Below, piece after piece: positions 1-10,367 of a stretch of DNA of 64,000 nucleotides. Where the stretch lies: NCBI GenBank assembly GCA_030386875.1, contig JASJYW010000026.1, positions 16,732,193-16,796,192 of the forward strand, in the 5' to 3' direction. The translations under genes were made by a program, and so were the position numbers. Every line of letters starts with the position of its first letter. The stretch's first letter is position 1. The notes under the pieces are model-generated. The model was given only the letters and a program-made list of their open reading frames with translations. It was not told the DNA's origin and made no database searches. This stretch comes from Morinoia aosen (lineage: Eukaryota > Arthropoda > Malacostraca > Amphipoda > Talitridae).

Positions 1-32
1 TGTAGAGATACCTTCTGTACTCCTTTGTACGC
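1..32 (+). repeat. Type A' monomer (TACGC ending), reference copy
   Basis: It is identical to type A except for A at position 29, giving TACGC at the end and a second GTAC in the monomer. It often directly precedes a type B monomer and is otherwise scattered singly through A runs. The ending is close to that of type B (TACGT), so A' may be an intermediate or recombinant between A and B. That relationship is inference. Confidence 0.93.
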
Positions 33-64
33 TGTAGAGATACCTTCTGTACTCCTTTGTGCGC
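33..64 (+). repeat. Type A monomer (majority form), reference copy
   Basis: This is the commonest unit and the reference for numbering. Positions 1-10 read TGTAGAGATA, positions 11-16 CCTTCT, and positions 28-32 TGCGC. It carries one GTAC (positions 17-20) and one GCGC (positions 29-32), so RsaI and HhaI each cut once per monomer. Neither strand of the consensus contains ATG. The plus strand has one TAG (positions 3-5), and the minus strand has no stop in any frame. Runs of two to about eleven A monomers separate the B-C pairs. Confidence 0.97.
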
Positions 65-768
65 TGTAGAGATACCTTCTGTACTCCTTTGTGCGCTGTA
101 GAGATACCTTCTGTACTCCTTTGTGCGCTGTAGAGATACCTTCTGTACTCCTTTGTGCGCTGTAGATATACCTTCTGTACTCCTTTGTGCGCTGTAGAGA
201 TACCTTCTGTACTCCTTTGTGCGCTGTAGAGATACCTTCTGTACTCCTTTGTGCGCTGTAGAGATACCTTCTGTACTCCTTTGTGCGCTGTAGAGATACC
301 TCGTGTACTCCTTTGTACGTTCTAGAGATATTTCCTGTACTCTTTTGTGCGCTGTAGAGATACCTTCTGTACTCCTTTGTGCGCTGTAGAGATACCTTCT
401 GCACTCCTTTGTGCGCTGTAGAGATACCTCGTGTACGCCTTTGTACGTTCTAGAGATATTTCCTGTACTCCTTTGTGCGCTGTAGAGATACCTTCTGTAC
501 TCCTTTGTGCGCTGTAGAGATACCTTCTGTACTCCTTTGTGCGCTGTAGAGATACCTTCTGTACTAATTTGTGCGCTGTAGAGATACCTTCTGTACTCCT
601 TCATGCGCTGTAGAGATACCTCGTGTACTCCTTTGTACGTTCTAGAGATATTTCCTGTACTTCTTTGTGCGCTGTAGAGATACCTTCTGTACTCCTTTGT
701 GCGCTGTAGAGATACCTTCTGTACTCCTTTGTTCGCTGTAGAGATACCTTCTGTACTTCTTTGTACGC

Positions 769-800
769 TGTAGAGATACCTCGTGTACTCCTTTGTACGT
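769..800 (+). repeat. Type B monomer, reference copy
   Basis: Positions 11-16 read CCTCGT instead of CCTTCT, and the unit ends TACGT instead of TGCGC. It therefore has two CpG sites and two GTAC sites. It is nearly always followed immediately by a type C monomer. Exceptions with a TACGC ending that run straight into an A monomer occur, for example near 7681-7712 and 9792-9823. Confidence 0.95.
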
Positions 801-832
801 TCTAGAGATATTTCCTGTACTCCTTTGTGCGC
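801..832 (+). repeat. Type C monomer, reference copy
   Basis: It begins TCTAGAGATA (C instead of G at position 2, creating an XbaI site TCTAGA), has TTTCCT at positions 11-16, and keeps the type A ending TGCGC. On the minus strand TCTAGA supplies the only regular stop codon of the array, a TAG used in one of three reading phases. C almost always follows B, so the B-C junction places ACGT directly before TCTAGA. Confidence 0.95.
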
Positions 833-3800
833 TGTAGAGATACCTTCTGTACTCCTTTGTGCGCAGTAGAGATACCTTCTGTACTCCTTTGTGCGCTGGA
901 GAGATACCTTCTGTACTTCTTTGTACGCTGTAGAGATGCCTTCTGTACTCCTTTGTACGCTGTAGAGATACCTCGTGTACTCCTTTGTACGTTCTAGAGA
1001 TATTTCCTGTACTCCTTTGTGCGCTGTAGAGATACCTTCTGTACTCCTTTGTGCGCTGTAGAGATACCTTCTGTACTCCTTTGTGCGCTGTAGAGATACC
1101 TTCTGTACTCCTTTGTGCGCTGTAGAGATACCTTCTGTACTCCTTTGTACGCTGTAGAGATACCTTCTGTACTCCTTTGTGCGCTGTAGAGATACCTTCT
1201 GTACTCCTTTGCACGCTGTAGAGATACCTCGTGTACTCCTTTGTACGTTCTAGAGATATTTCCTGTACTCCTTCGTGCGCTGTAGAGATACCTTCTGTAC
1301 TCCTTTGTGCGCTGTAGAGATACCTTCTGTACTCCTTTGTGCGCTGTAGAGATACCTTCTGTACTCCTTTGTGCGCTGTAGAGATACCTTCTGTACTCCT
1401 TTGTGCGCTGTAGAGATACCTTCTGTACTCCTTTGTGGGCAGTAGAGATACCTTCTGTACTCCTTTGTGCGCTGTAGAGATACCTTCTGTACTCCTTTGT
1501 GCGCTGTAGAGATACCTTCTGTACTCCTTTGTGCGCTGTAGAGATACCTTCTGTACTCCTTTGTGCGCTGTAGAGATACCTTCTGAACTCCTTTGTGCGC
1601 TGTAGAGATACCTTCTGTACTCCTTTGTGCGCTGTAGAGATACCTCGTGTACTCCTTTGTACGTTCTAGAGATATTTCCTGTACTCCTTAGTGCGCTGTA
1701 GAGATACCTTCTGTACTCCTTTGTGCGCTGTAGAGATACCTTCTGTACTCCTTTGTGCGCTGTAGAGATACCTCGTGTACTCCTTTGTACGTTCTAGAGA
1801 TATTTCCTGTACTCCTTTGTGCGCTGTAGAGATACCTTCTGTACTCCTTTGTGCGCTGTAGAGATACCTTCTGTACTCCTTTGTGCGCTGTAGAGATACC
1901 TTCTGTACTCCTTTGTGCGCTGTAGAGATACCTTCTGTACTCCTTTTTGCGCTGTAGAGATTCCTTCTGTACTCCTTTGTACGCTGTAGAGATACCTCGT
2001 GTACTCCTTTGTACGTTCTAGAGATATTTCCTGTACTCCTTTGTGCGCTGTAGAGATACCTTCTGTACTCCTTTGTGCGCTGTAGAGATACCTTCTGTTC
2101 TCCTTTGTGCGCTGTAGAGATACCTTCTGTACTCCTTTGTGCGCTGTAGAGATACCTTCTGTACTCCTTTGTGCGCTGTAGAGATACCTTCTGTACTCCT
2201 TTGTGCGCTGTAGAGGTACCTCGTGTACTCCTTTGTACGTTCTAGAGATATTTTCTGTACTCCTTTGTGCGCTGTAGAGATACCTTCTGTACTCCTTTGT
2301 GCGCTGTAGAGATACCTTCTGTACTCCTTTGTGCGCTGTAGAGATACCTTCTGTACTCCTTTGTACGCTGTAGAGATACCTCGTGTACTCCTTTGTACGT
2401 TCTAGAGATATTTCCTGTACTCCTCTGTGTGCTGTAGAGATACCTTCTGTACTCCTTTGTGCGCTGTAGAGATACCTTCTGTACTCCTTTGTGCGCCTTA
2501 GAGATACATTCTGTACTCCTTTGTGCGCTGTAGAGATACCTTCTGTACTCCTTTGTACGCTGTAGAGATACCTTCTGTACTCCTTTGTGCGCTGTAGAGA
2601 TACCTTCTGTACTCCTTTGTACGCTGTAGAGATACATCGTGTACTCCTTTGTACGTTCTAGAGATATTTCCTGTACTCCTTTGTGCGCTGTAGAGATACC
2701 TTCTGTACTCCTTTGTGCGCTTTAGAGATACCTTCTGTACTCCTATGTGCGCTGTAGAGTTACCTTCTGTACTCCTTTGTGCGCTGTAGAGATACCTTCT
2801 GTACTCCTTTGTGCGCTGTAGAGATACATTCTGTACTCCTTTGTACGCTGTAGAGATACCTCGTGTACTCCTTTGTACGTTCTAGAGATATTTCCTGTAC
2901 TCCTTTGTGCGCTGTAGAGATACCTTCTGTACTCCTTTGTGCGCTGTAGAGATACCTTCTGTACTCCTTTGTGCGCTGTAGAGATACCTTCTGTACTCCT
3001 TTGTCCGCTGTAGAGATACCTTCTGTACTCCTTTGTGCGCTGTAGAGATACCTTCTGTACTCCTTTGTACGCTGTAGAGATACCTCGTGTACTCCTTTGT
3101 ACGTTCTAGAGATATTCCCTGTACTCCTTTGTGCGCTGTAGAGATACCTTCTGTACTCCTTTGTGCGCTTTAGAGATACCTTCTGTACTCCTTTGTGCGC
3201 TGTAGAGATACCTTCTGTACTCCTTTGTGCGCTGTAGAGATACCTTCTGTACTCCTTTGTGCGCTGTAGAGATACCTTCTGTACTCCTTTGTGCGCTGTA
3301 GAGATACCTTCTGTACTCCTTTGTGCGCTGTAGATATACCTTCTGTACTCCTTTGTGCGCTGTAGAGATACCTTCTGTACTCCTTTGTGCGCTGTAGAGA
3401 TACCTTCTGTACTCCTTTGTGCGCTGTAGAGATACCTTCTGTACTCCTTTGTGCGCTGTAGAGATACCTCGTGTACTCCTTTGTACGTTCTAGAGATATT
3501 TCCTGTACTCTTTTGTGCGCTGAAGAGATACCTTCTGTACTCCTTTGTGCGCTGTAGAGATACCTTCTGTACTCCTTTGTGCGCTGTAGAGATACCTCGT
3601 GTACTCCTTTGTACGTTCTAGAGATATTTCCTGTACTCCTTTGTGCGCTGTAGAGATACCTTCTGTACTCCTTTGTGCGCTGTAGAGATACCTTCTGTAC
3701 TCCTTTGTGCGCTGTAGAGATACCTTCTGTACTAATTTGTGCGCTGTAGAGATACCTTCTGTACTCCTTCGTGCGCTGTAGAGATACCTCGTGTACTCCT

Positions 3801-6209
3801 TTGTACGTTCTAGAGATATTTCCTGTACTTCTTTGTGCGCTGTAGAGATACCTTCTGTACTCCTTTGTGCGCTGTAGAGATACCTTCTGTACTCCTTTGT
3901 TCGCTGTAGAGATACCTTCTGTACTTCTTTGTACGCTGTAGAGATACCTCGTGTACTCCTTTGTACGTTCTAGAGATATTTCCTGTACTCCTTTGTGCGC
4001 TGTAGAGATACCTTCTGTACTCCTTTGTGCGCAGTAGAGATACCTTCTGTACTCCTTTGTGCGCTGGAGAGATACCTTCTGTACTCCTTTGTACGCTGTA
4101 GAGATGCCTTCTGTACTCCTTTGTACGCTGTAGAGATACCTCGTGTACTCCTTTGTACGTTCTAGAGATATTTCCTGTACTCCTTCGTGCGCTGTAGAGA
4201 TACCTTCTGTACTCCTTTGTGCGCTGTAGAGATACCTTCTGTACTCCTTTGTGCGCTGTAGAGATACCTTCTGTACTCCTTTGTGCGCTGTAGAGATACC
4301 TTCTGTACTCCTTTGTGCGCTGTAGAAGTACCTTCTGTACTCCTTTGTGCGCTGTAGAGATACCTTCTGTACTCCTTTGTGCGCTGTAGAGATACCTTCT
4401 GTACTCCTTTGTGCGCTGTAGAGATACCTCGTGTACTCCTTTGTACGTTCTGGAGATATTACCTGTACTCCTTTGTGCGCTGTAGAGATACCTTCTGTAC
4501 TCCTTTGTGCGCTGTAGAGATACCTTCTGTACACCTTTGTGCGCTGTAGAGATACCTCGTGTACTCCTTTGTACGTTCTAGAGATATTTCCTGTACTCAT
4601 TTGTGCGCTGTAGAGATACCTTCTGTACTCCTTTGTGCGCTGTAGAGATACCTTCTGTACTCCTTTGTACGCTGTAGAGATACCTCGTGTACTCCTTTGT
4701 ACGTTCTAGAGATATTTCCTGTACTCCTTTGTGCGCTGTAGAGATACCTTCTGTACTCCTTTGTGCGCTGTAGAGATACCTTCTGTACTCTTTTGTGCGC
4801 TGTAGAGATACCTTCTGTACTCCTTTGTGCGCTGTAGAGATACCTTCTGTACTCCTTTGTACGCTGTAGAGATACCTTGTGTACTCCTTTGTACGTTCTA
4901 GAGATATTTCCTGTACTCCATTGTGCGCTGTAGAGATACCTTCTGTACTCCTTTGTGCGCTGTAGAGATACCTTCTGTACTCCTTTGTGCGCTGTAGAGA
5001 TACCTTCTGTACTCCTTTGTGCGCTGTAGAGATACCTTCTGTACTCCTTTGTGCGCTGTAGAGATACCTTCTGTACTCCTTTGTACGCTGTAGAGATACC
5101 TCGTGTACTTTTTTGTACGTTCTAGAGATTTTTCCTGTACTCCTTTGTGCGCTGTAGAGATACCTTCTGTACTCCTTTGTGCGCTGTAGAGATACCTTCT
5201 GTACTCCTTTGTGCGCTGTAGAGATACCTTCTGTACTCCTTTGTGCGCTGTAGAGAGACCTTCTGTACTCCTTTGTGCGCTGTAGAGATACCTTCTGCAC
5301 TCCTTTGTGCGCTGTAGAGATACCTTCTGTACTCCTTTGTGCGCTGTAGAGATACCTCGTGTACTCCTTTGTACGTTCTAGAGATATTTCCTGTACTCCT
5401 TTGTGCGCTGTAGAGATACCTTCTGTACTCCTTTGTGCGCTGTAGAGAGACCTTCTGTACTCCTTTGTGCGCTGTAGAGATTCCTTCTGTACTCCTTTGT
5501 ACGCTGTAGAGATACCTCGTGTACTCCTTTGTACGTTCGAGAGATATTTCCTGTACTCCTTTGTGCGCTGTAGAGATACCTTCTATACTCCTTTGTGCGC
5601 TGTAAAGATACCTTCTGTACTCCTTTGTGCGCTGTAGAGATACCTTCTGTACTCCTTTGTGCGCTGTAGAGATACCTTCTGTACTCCTTTGTACGCTGTA
5701 GAGATACCTTCTGTACTCCTTTGTACGCTGTAGAGATACCTCGTGTACTCCTTTGTACGTTCTAGAGATATTTCCTGTACTCCTTTGTGCGCTGTAGAGA
5801 TACCTTCTGTACTCCTTTGTGCGCTGTAGAGATACCTTCTGTACTCCTTTGTGCGCTGTAGAGATACCTTCTGTACTCCTTTGTGCGCTGTAGAGATACC
5901 TTCTGTACTCCTTTGTACGCTGTAGAGATACCTTCTGTACTCCTTTGTGCGCTGTAGAGATACCTTCTGTACTCCTTTGTACGCTGTAGAGATACCTCGT
6001 GTACTCCTTTGTACGTTCTAGAGATATTTCCTGTACTCCTTTGTGCGCTGTAGAGATACCTTCTGTACTCCTTTGTGCGCTGTAGAGATACCTTCTGTAC
6101 TCCTTTGTGCGCTGTAGAGATACCTTCTGTACTCCTTTGTGCGCTGTAGAGATACCTTCTGTACTCCTTTGTGCGCTGTAGAGATACCTTCTGTACTCCT
6201 TTGTGCGCT

Positions 6210-9200
6210 GTAGAGATACCTTCTGTACTCCTTTGTGCGCTGTAGAGATACCTTCTGTACTCCTTTGTGCGCTGTAGAGATACCTTCTGTACTCCTTTGT
6301 GCGCTGTAGAGATACCTTGTGTACTCCTATGTACGTTCTAGAGATATTTCCTGTACTCCTTTGTGCGCTGTAGAGATACCTTCTGTACTCCTCTGTGCGC
6401 TGTAGAGATACCTTCTGTACTCCTTTGTGCGCTGTAGAGATACCTCGTGTACTCCTTTGTACGTTCTAGAGATATTTCCTGTACTCCTTTGTGCGCTGTA
6501 GAGATACCTTCTGTACTCCTTTGTGCGCTGTAGAGATACCTTCTGTACTCCTTTGTGCGCTGTAGAGATACCTTCTGTACTCCTTTGTGCGCTGTAGAGA
6601 TACCTTCTGTACTCCTTTGTGCGCTGTAGAGATACCTTCTGTACTCCTTTGTACGCTGTAGAGATACCTCGTGTACTCCTTTGTACGTTCTAGAGATATT
6701 TCCTGTACTCCTTTGTGCGCTGTAGATATACCTTCTGTACTCCTTTGTGCGCTGGTGAGATACCTTCTGTACTCCTTTGTGCGCTGTAGAGATACCTTCT
6801 GTACTCCTTTGTGCGCTGTAGAGATACCTTCTGTACTCCTTTGTACGCTGTAGAGATACCTCGTGTACTCCTTTGTACGTTCTAGAGATATTTCCTGTAC
6901 TCCTTTGTGCGCTGTAGAGATACCTTCTGTACTCCTTTGTGCGCTGTAGAGATACCTTCTGTACTTCTTTGTGCGCTGTAGAGATACCTTCTGTACTTCT
7001 TTGTACGCTGTAGAGATACCTTCTGTACTCCTTTGTGCGCTATAGAGATACCTTCTGTACTCCTTTGTGCGCTGTAGAGACACCTCGTGTACTCCTTTGT
7101 ACGTTCTAGAGATATTTCCTGTACTCCTTTGTGCGCTGTAGAGATACCTTCTGTACTCCTTTGTGCGCTGTAGAGAGACCTTCTGTACTCCTTTGTGCGC
7201 TGTAGAGATACCTTCTGTACTCCTTTGTGCGCTGTAGAGATACCTTCTGTACTCCTTTGTACGCTGTAGAGATACCTCGTGTACTCCTTTGTACGTTCTA
7301 GAGATATTTCCTGTACTCCTTTGTGCGCTGTAGAGATACCTTCTGTACTCCTTTGTGCGCTGTAGAGATACCTTCTGTACTCCTTTGTGCGCTGTAGAGA
7401 TACCTTCTGTACTCCTTTGTGCGCTGTAGAGATACCTTCTGTACTCCTTTGTGCGCTGTAGAGATACCTTCTGTACTCCTTTGTGCGCTGTAGAGATACC
7501 TTCTGTACTCCTTTGTGCGCTGTAGAGATACCTTCTGTACTCCTTTGTGCGCTGTAGAGATACCTCGTGTACTCCTTTGTACGTTCTAGAGATATTTCCT
7601 GTACTCCTTTGTGCGCTGTAGAGATACCTTCTGTACTCCTTTGTGCGCTGTAGAGATACCTTCTGTACTCCTTTGTGCGCTGTAGAGATACCTCGTGTAC
7701 TCCTTTGTACGCTGTAGAGATACCTTCTGTACTCCTTTGTGCGCTGTAGAGATACCTTCTGTACTCCTTTGTACGCTGTAGAGATACCTCGTGTACTCCT
7801 TTGTACGTTCTAGAGATATTTCCTGTACTCCTTTGTGCGCTGTAGAGATACCTTCTGTACTCCTTTGTGCGCTGTAGAGATACCTTCTGTACTCCTTTGT
7901 GCGCTGTAGAGATACCTTCTGTACTCCTTTGTGCGCTGTAGAGATACCTTCTGTACTCCTTTGTGCGCTGTAGAGATACCTTCTGTACTCCTTTGTACGC
8001 TGTAGAGATACCTCGTGTACTCCTCTGTACGTTCTAGAGATATTTCCTGTACTACTTTGTGCGCTGTAGAGATACCTTCTGTACTCCTTTGTGCGCTGTA
8101 GAGATACCTTCTGTACTCCTTTGTGCGCTGTAGAGATACCTTCTGTACTCCTTTGTGCGCTGTAGAGATACCTTCTGTACTCCTTTGTACGCTGTAGAGA
8201 TACCTCGTGTACTCCTTTGTACGTTCTAGAGATATTTCCTGTACTCCTTTGTGCGCTGTAGAGATACCTTCTGTACTCCTTTGTGCGCTGTAGAGATACC
8301 TTCTGTACTCCTTTGTGCGCTGTAGAGATACCTTTGTACTCCTTTGTGCGCTGTAGAGATACCTTGTGTACTCCTTTGTACGTTCTAGAGATATTTCCTG
8401 TACTCCTTTGTGCGCTGTAGAGATACCTTCTGTACTCCTCTGTGCGCTGTAGAGATACCTTCTGTACTCCTTTGTGCGCTGTAGAGATACCTCGTGTACT
8501 CCTTTGTACGTTCTAGAGATATTTCCTGTACTCCTTTGTGCGCTGTAGAGATACCTTCTGTACTCCTTTGTGCGCTGTAGAGATACCTTCTGTACTCCTT
8601 TGTGCGCTGTAGAGATACCTTCTGTACTCCTTTGTGCGCTGTAGAGATACCTTCTGTACTCCTTTGTGCGCTGTAGAGATACCTTCTGTACTCCTTTGTA
8701 CGCTGTAGAGATACCTCGTGTACTCCTTTGTACGTTCTAGAGATATTTCCTGTACTCCTTTGTGCGCTGTAGATATACCTTCTGTACTCCTTTGTGCGCT
8801 GGTGAGATACCTTCTGTACTCCTTTGTGCGCTGTAGAGATACCTTCTGTACTCCTTTGTGCGCTGTAGAGATACCTTCTGTACTCCTTTGTACGCTGTAG
8901 AGATACCTCGTGTACTCCTTTGTACGTTCTAGAGATATTTCCTGTACTCCTTTGTGCGCTGTAGAGATACCTTCTGTACTCCTTTGTGCGCTGTAGAGAT
9001 ACCTTCTGTACTTCTTTGTGCGCTGTAGAGATACCTTCTGTACTTCTTTGTACGCTGTAGAGATACCTTCTGTACTCCTTTGTGCGCTATAGAGATACCT
9101 TCTGTACTCCTTTGTGCGCTGTAGAGATACCTCGTGTACTCCTTTGTACGTTCTAGAGATATTTCCTGTACTCCTTTGTGCGCTGTAGAGATACCTTCTG

Positions 9201-10367
9201 TACTCCTTTGTGCGCTGTAGAGAGACCTTCTGTACTCCTTTGTGCGCTGTAGAGATACCTTCTGTACTCCTTTGTGCGCTGTAGAGATACCTTCTGTACT
9301 CCTTTGTACGCTGTAGAGATACCTCGTGTACTCCTTTGTACGTTCTAGAGATATTTCCTGTACTCCTTTGTGCGCTGTAGAGATACCTTCTGTACTCCTT
9401 TGTGCGCTGTAGAGATACCTTCTGTACTCCTTTGTGCGCTGTAGAGATACCTTCTGTACTCCTTTGTGCGCTGTAGAGATACCTTCTGTACTCCTTTGTG
9501 CGCTGTAGAGATACCTTCTGTACTCCTTTGTGCGCTGTAGAGATACCTTCTGTACTCCTTTGTGCGCTGTAGAGATACCTTCTGTACTCCTTTGTGCGCT
9601 GTAGAGATACCTTCTGTACTCCTTTGTGCGCTGTAGAGATACCTTCTGTACTCCTTTGTGCGCTGTAGAGATACCTCGTGTACTCCTTTGTACGTTCTAG
9701 AGATATATCCTGTACTCCTTTGTGCGCTGTAGAGATACCTTCTGTACTCCTTTGTGCGCTGTAGAGATACCTTCTGTACTCCTTTGTGCGCTGTAGAGAT
9801 ACCTCGTGTACTCCTTTGTACGCTGTAGAGATACCTTCTGTACTCCTTTGTGCGCTGTAGAGATACCTTCTGTACTCCTTTGTACGCTGTAGAGATACCT
9901 CGTGTACTCCTTTGTACGTTCTAGAGATATTTCCTGTACTCCTTTGTGCGCTGTAGAGATACCTTCTGTACTCCTTTGTGCGCTGTAGAGATACCTTCTG
10001 TACTCCTTTGTGCGCTGTATAGATACCTTCTGTACTCCTTTGTGCGCTGTAGAGATACCTTCTGTACTCCTTTGTGCGCTGTAGAGATACCTTCTGTACT
10101 CCTTTGTACGCTGTAGAGATACCTCGTGTACTCCTTTGTACGTTCTAGAGATATTTCCTGTACTACTTTGTGCGCTGTAGAGATACCTTCTGTACTCCTT
10201 TGTGCGCTGTAGAGATACCTTCTGTACTCCTTTGTGCGCTGTAGAGATACCTTCTGTATTCCTCTGTGCGCTGTAGAGATACCTTCTGTACTCCTTTGTA
10301 CGCTGTAGAGATACCTCGTGTACTCCTTTGTACGTTCTAGAGATATTTCCTGTACTCCTTTGTGCGC
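6210..10367 (+). repeat. Tandem duplication of about 2.05 kb (64 monomers) inside alpha copy 1
   Basis: The left copy is about 6,210-8,256 and the right copy about 8,257-10,367. The offset is 2,047 bp because one monomer near 8,326 is a base short. It rises to 2,111 bp after the A run starting at 7,297 or 9,344, which holds 9 monomers on the left and 11 on the right. Shared markers are TGTAGATATA (6,721 and 8,768), CTGGTGAGAT (6,752 and 8,799), GCTATAGAG (7,038 and 9,085) and GTACTACTTTG (8,049 and 10,160). Confidence 0.9.

Larger units (their letters stand above)
769..832 (+). repeat. B-C dimer cassette, reference copy of the higher-order marker
   Basis: B and C form a fixed 64-bp pair that punctuates runs of A monomers through the whole window, a few hundred bp apart. 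The common order is C, several A, A', B, then C again. Because B and C are nearly always coupled while the number of A monomers varies, the pair behaves as one unit of amplification. It is the natural landmark for higher-order repeat annotation. Confidence 0.93.
321..3840 (+). repeat. Higher-order cassettes with irregular length (measured stretch)
   Basis: C monomers start at 321, 449, 641, 801, 993, 1249, 1665, 1793, 2017, 2241, 2401, 2657, 2881, 3105, 3489, 3617 and 3809. The intervals are 4, 6, 5, 6, 8, 13, 4, 7, 7, 5, 8, 7, 7, 12, 4 and 6 monomers, all exact multiples of 32 bp. The cassette is therefore variable in length rather than a fixed higher-order repeat such as an alpha-satellite n-mer. 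The same style continues through the rest of the window. Confidence 0.9.

Noticed and set aside
790-820. B-C junction as a heat-shock element or other transcription factor site (TTCTAGAG, ACGT)
   Set aside because: A heat-shock element needs TTCnnGAA and the third base of the second half is wrong here (GAG). Short palindromes such as ACGT and TCTAGA are not evidence of binding.
642-1214. Minus-strand open frame of 190 codons, and similar frames at 3170-4600, 20864-22294, 33630-35270, 51159-52799 and 56859-59129, as real protein genes
   Set aside because: They consist only of satellite, many start at GTG, ATG arises only from stray substitutions, they end at the TAG of type C, and they overlap each other in different frames with the same repeated peptide. 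They follow from the missing stop codons.
6671-6853. Plus-strand open frames of 60 codons (also at 8718, 24365, 26412, 31595, 38982, 39814 and 49124)
   Set aside because: They start at GTG within B monomers and exist only because A-type variants such as TGTAGATATA, CTGGTGAG or CTGTCGAG remove the usual TAG at that point. Their recurrence reflects the copied blocks, not coding constraint.
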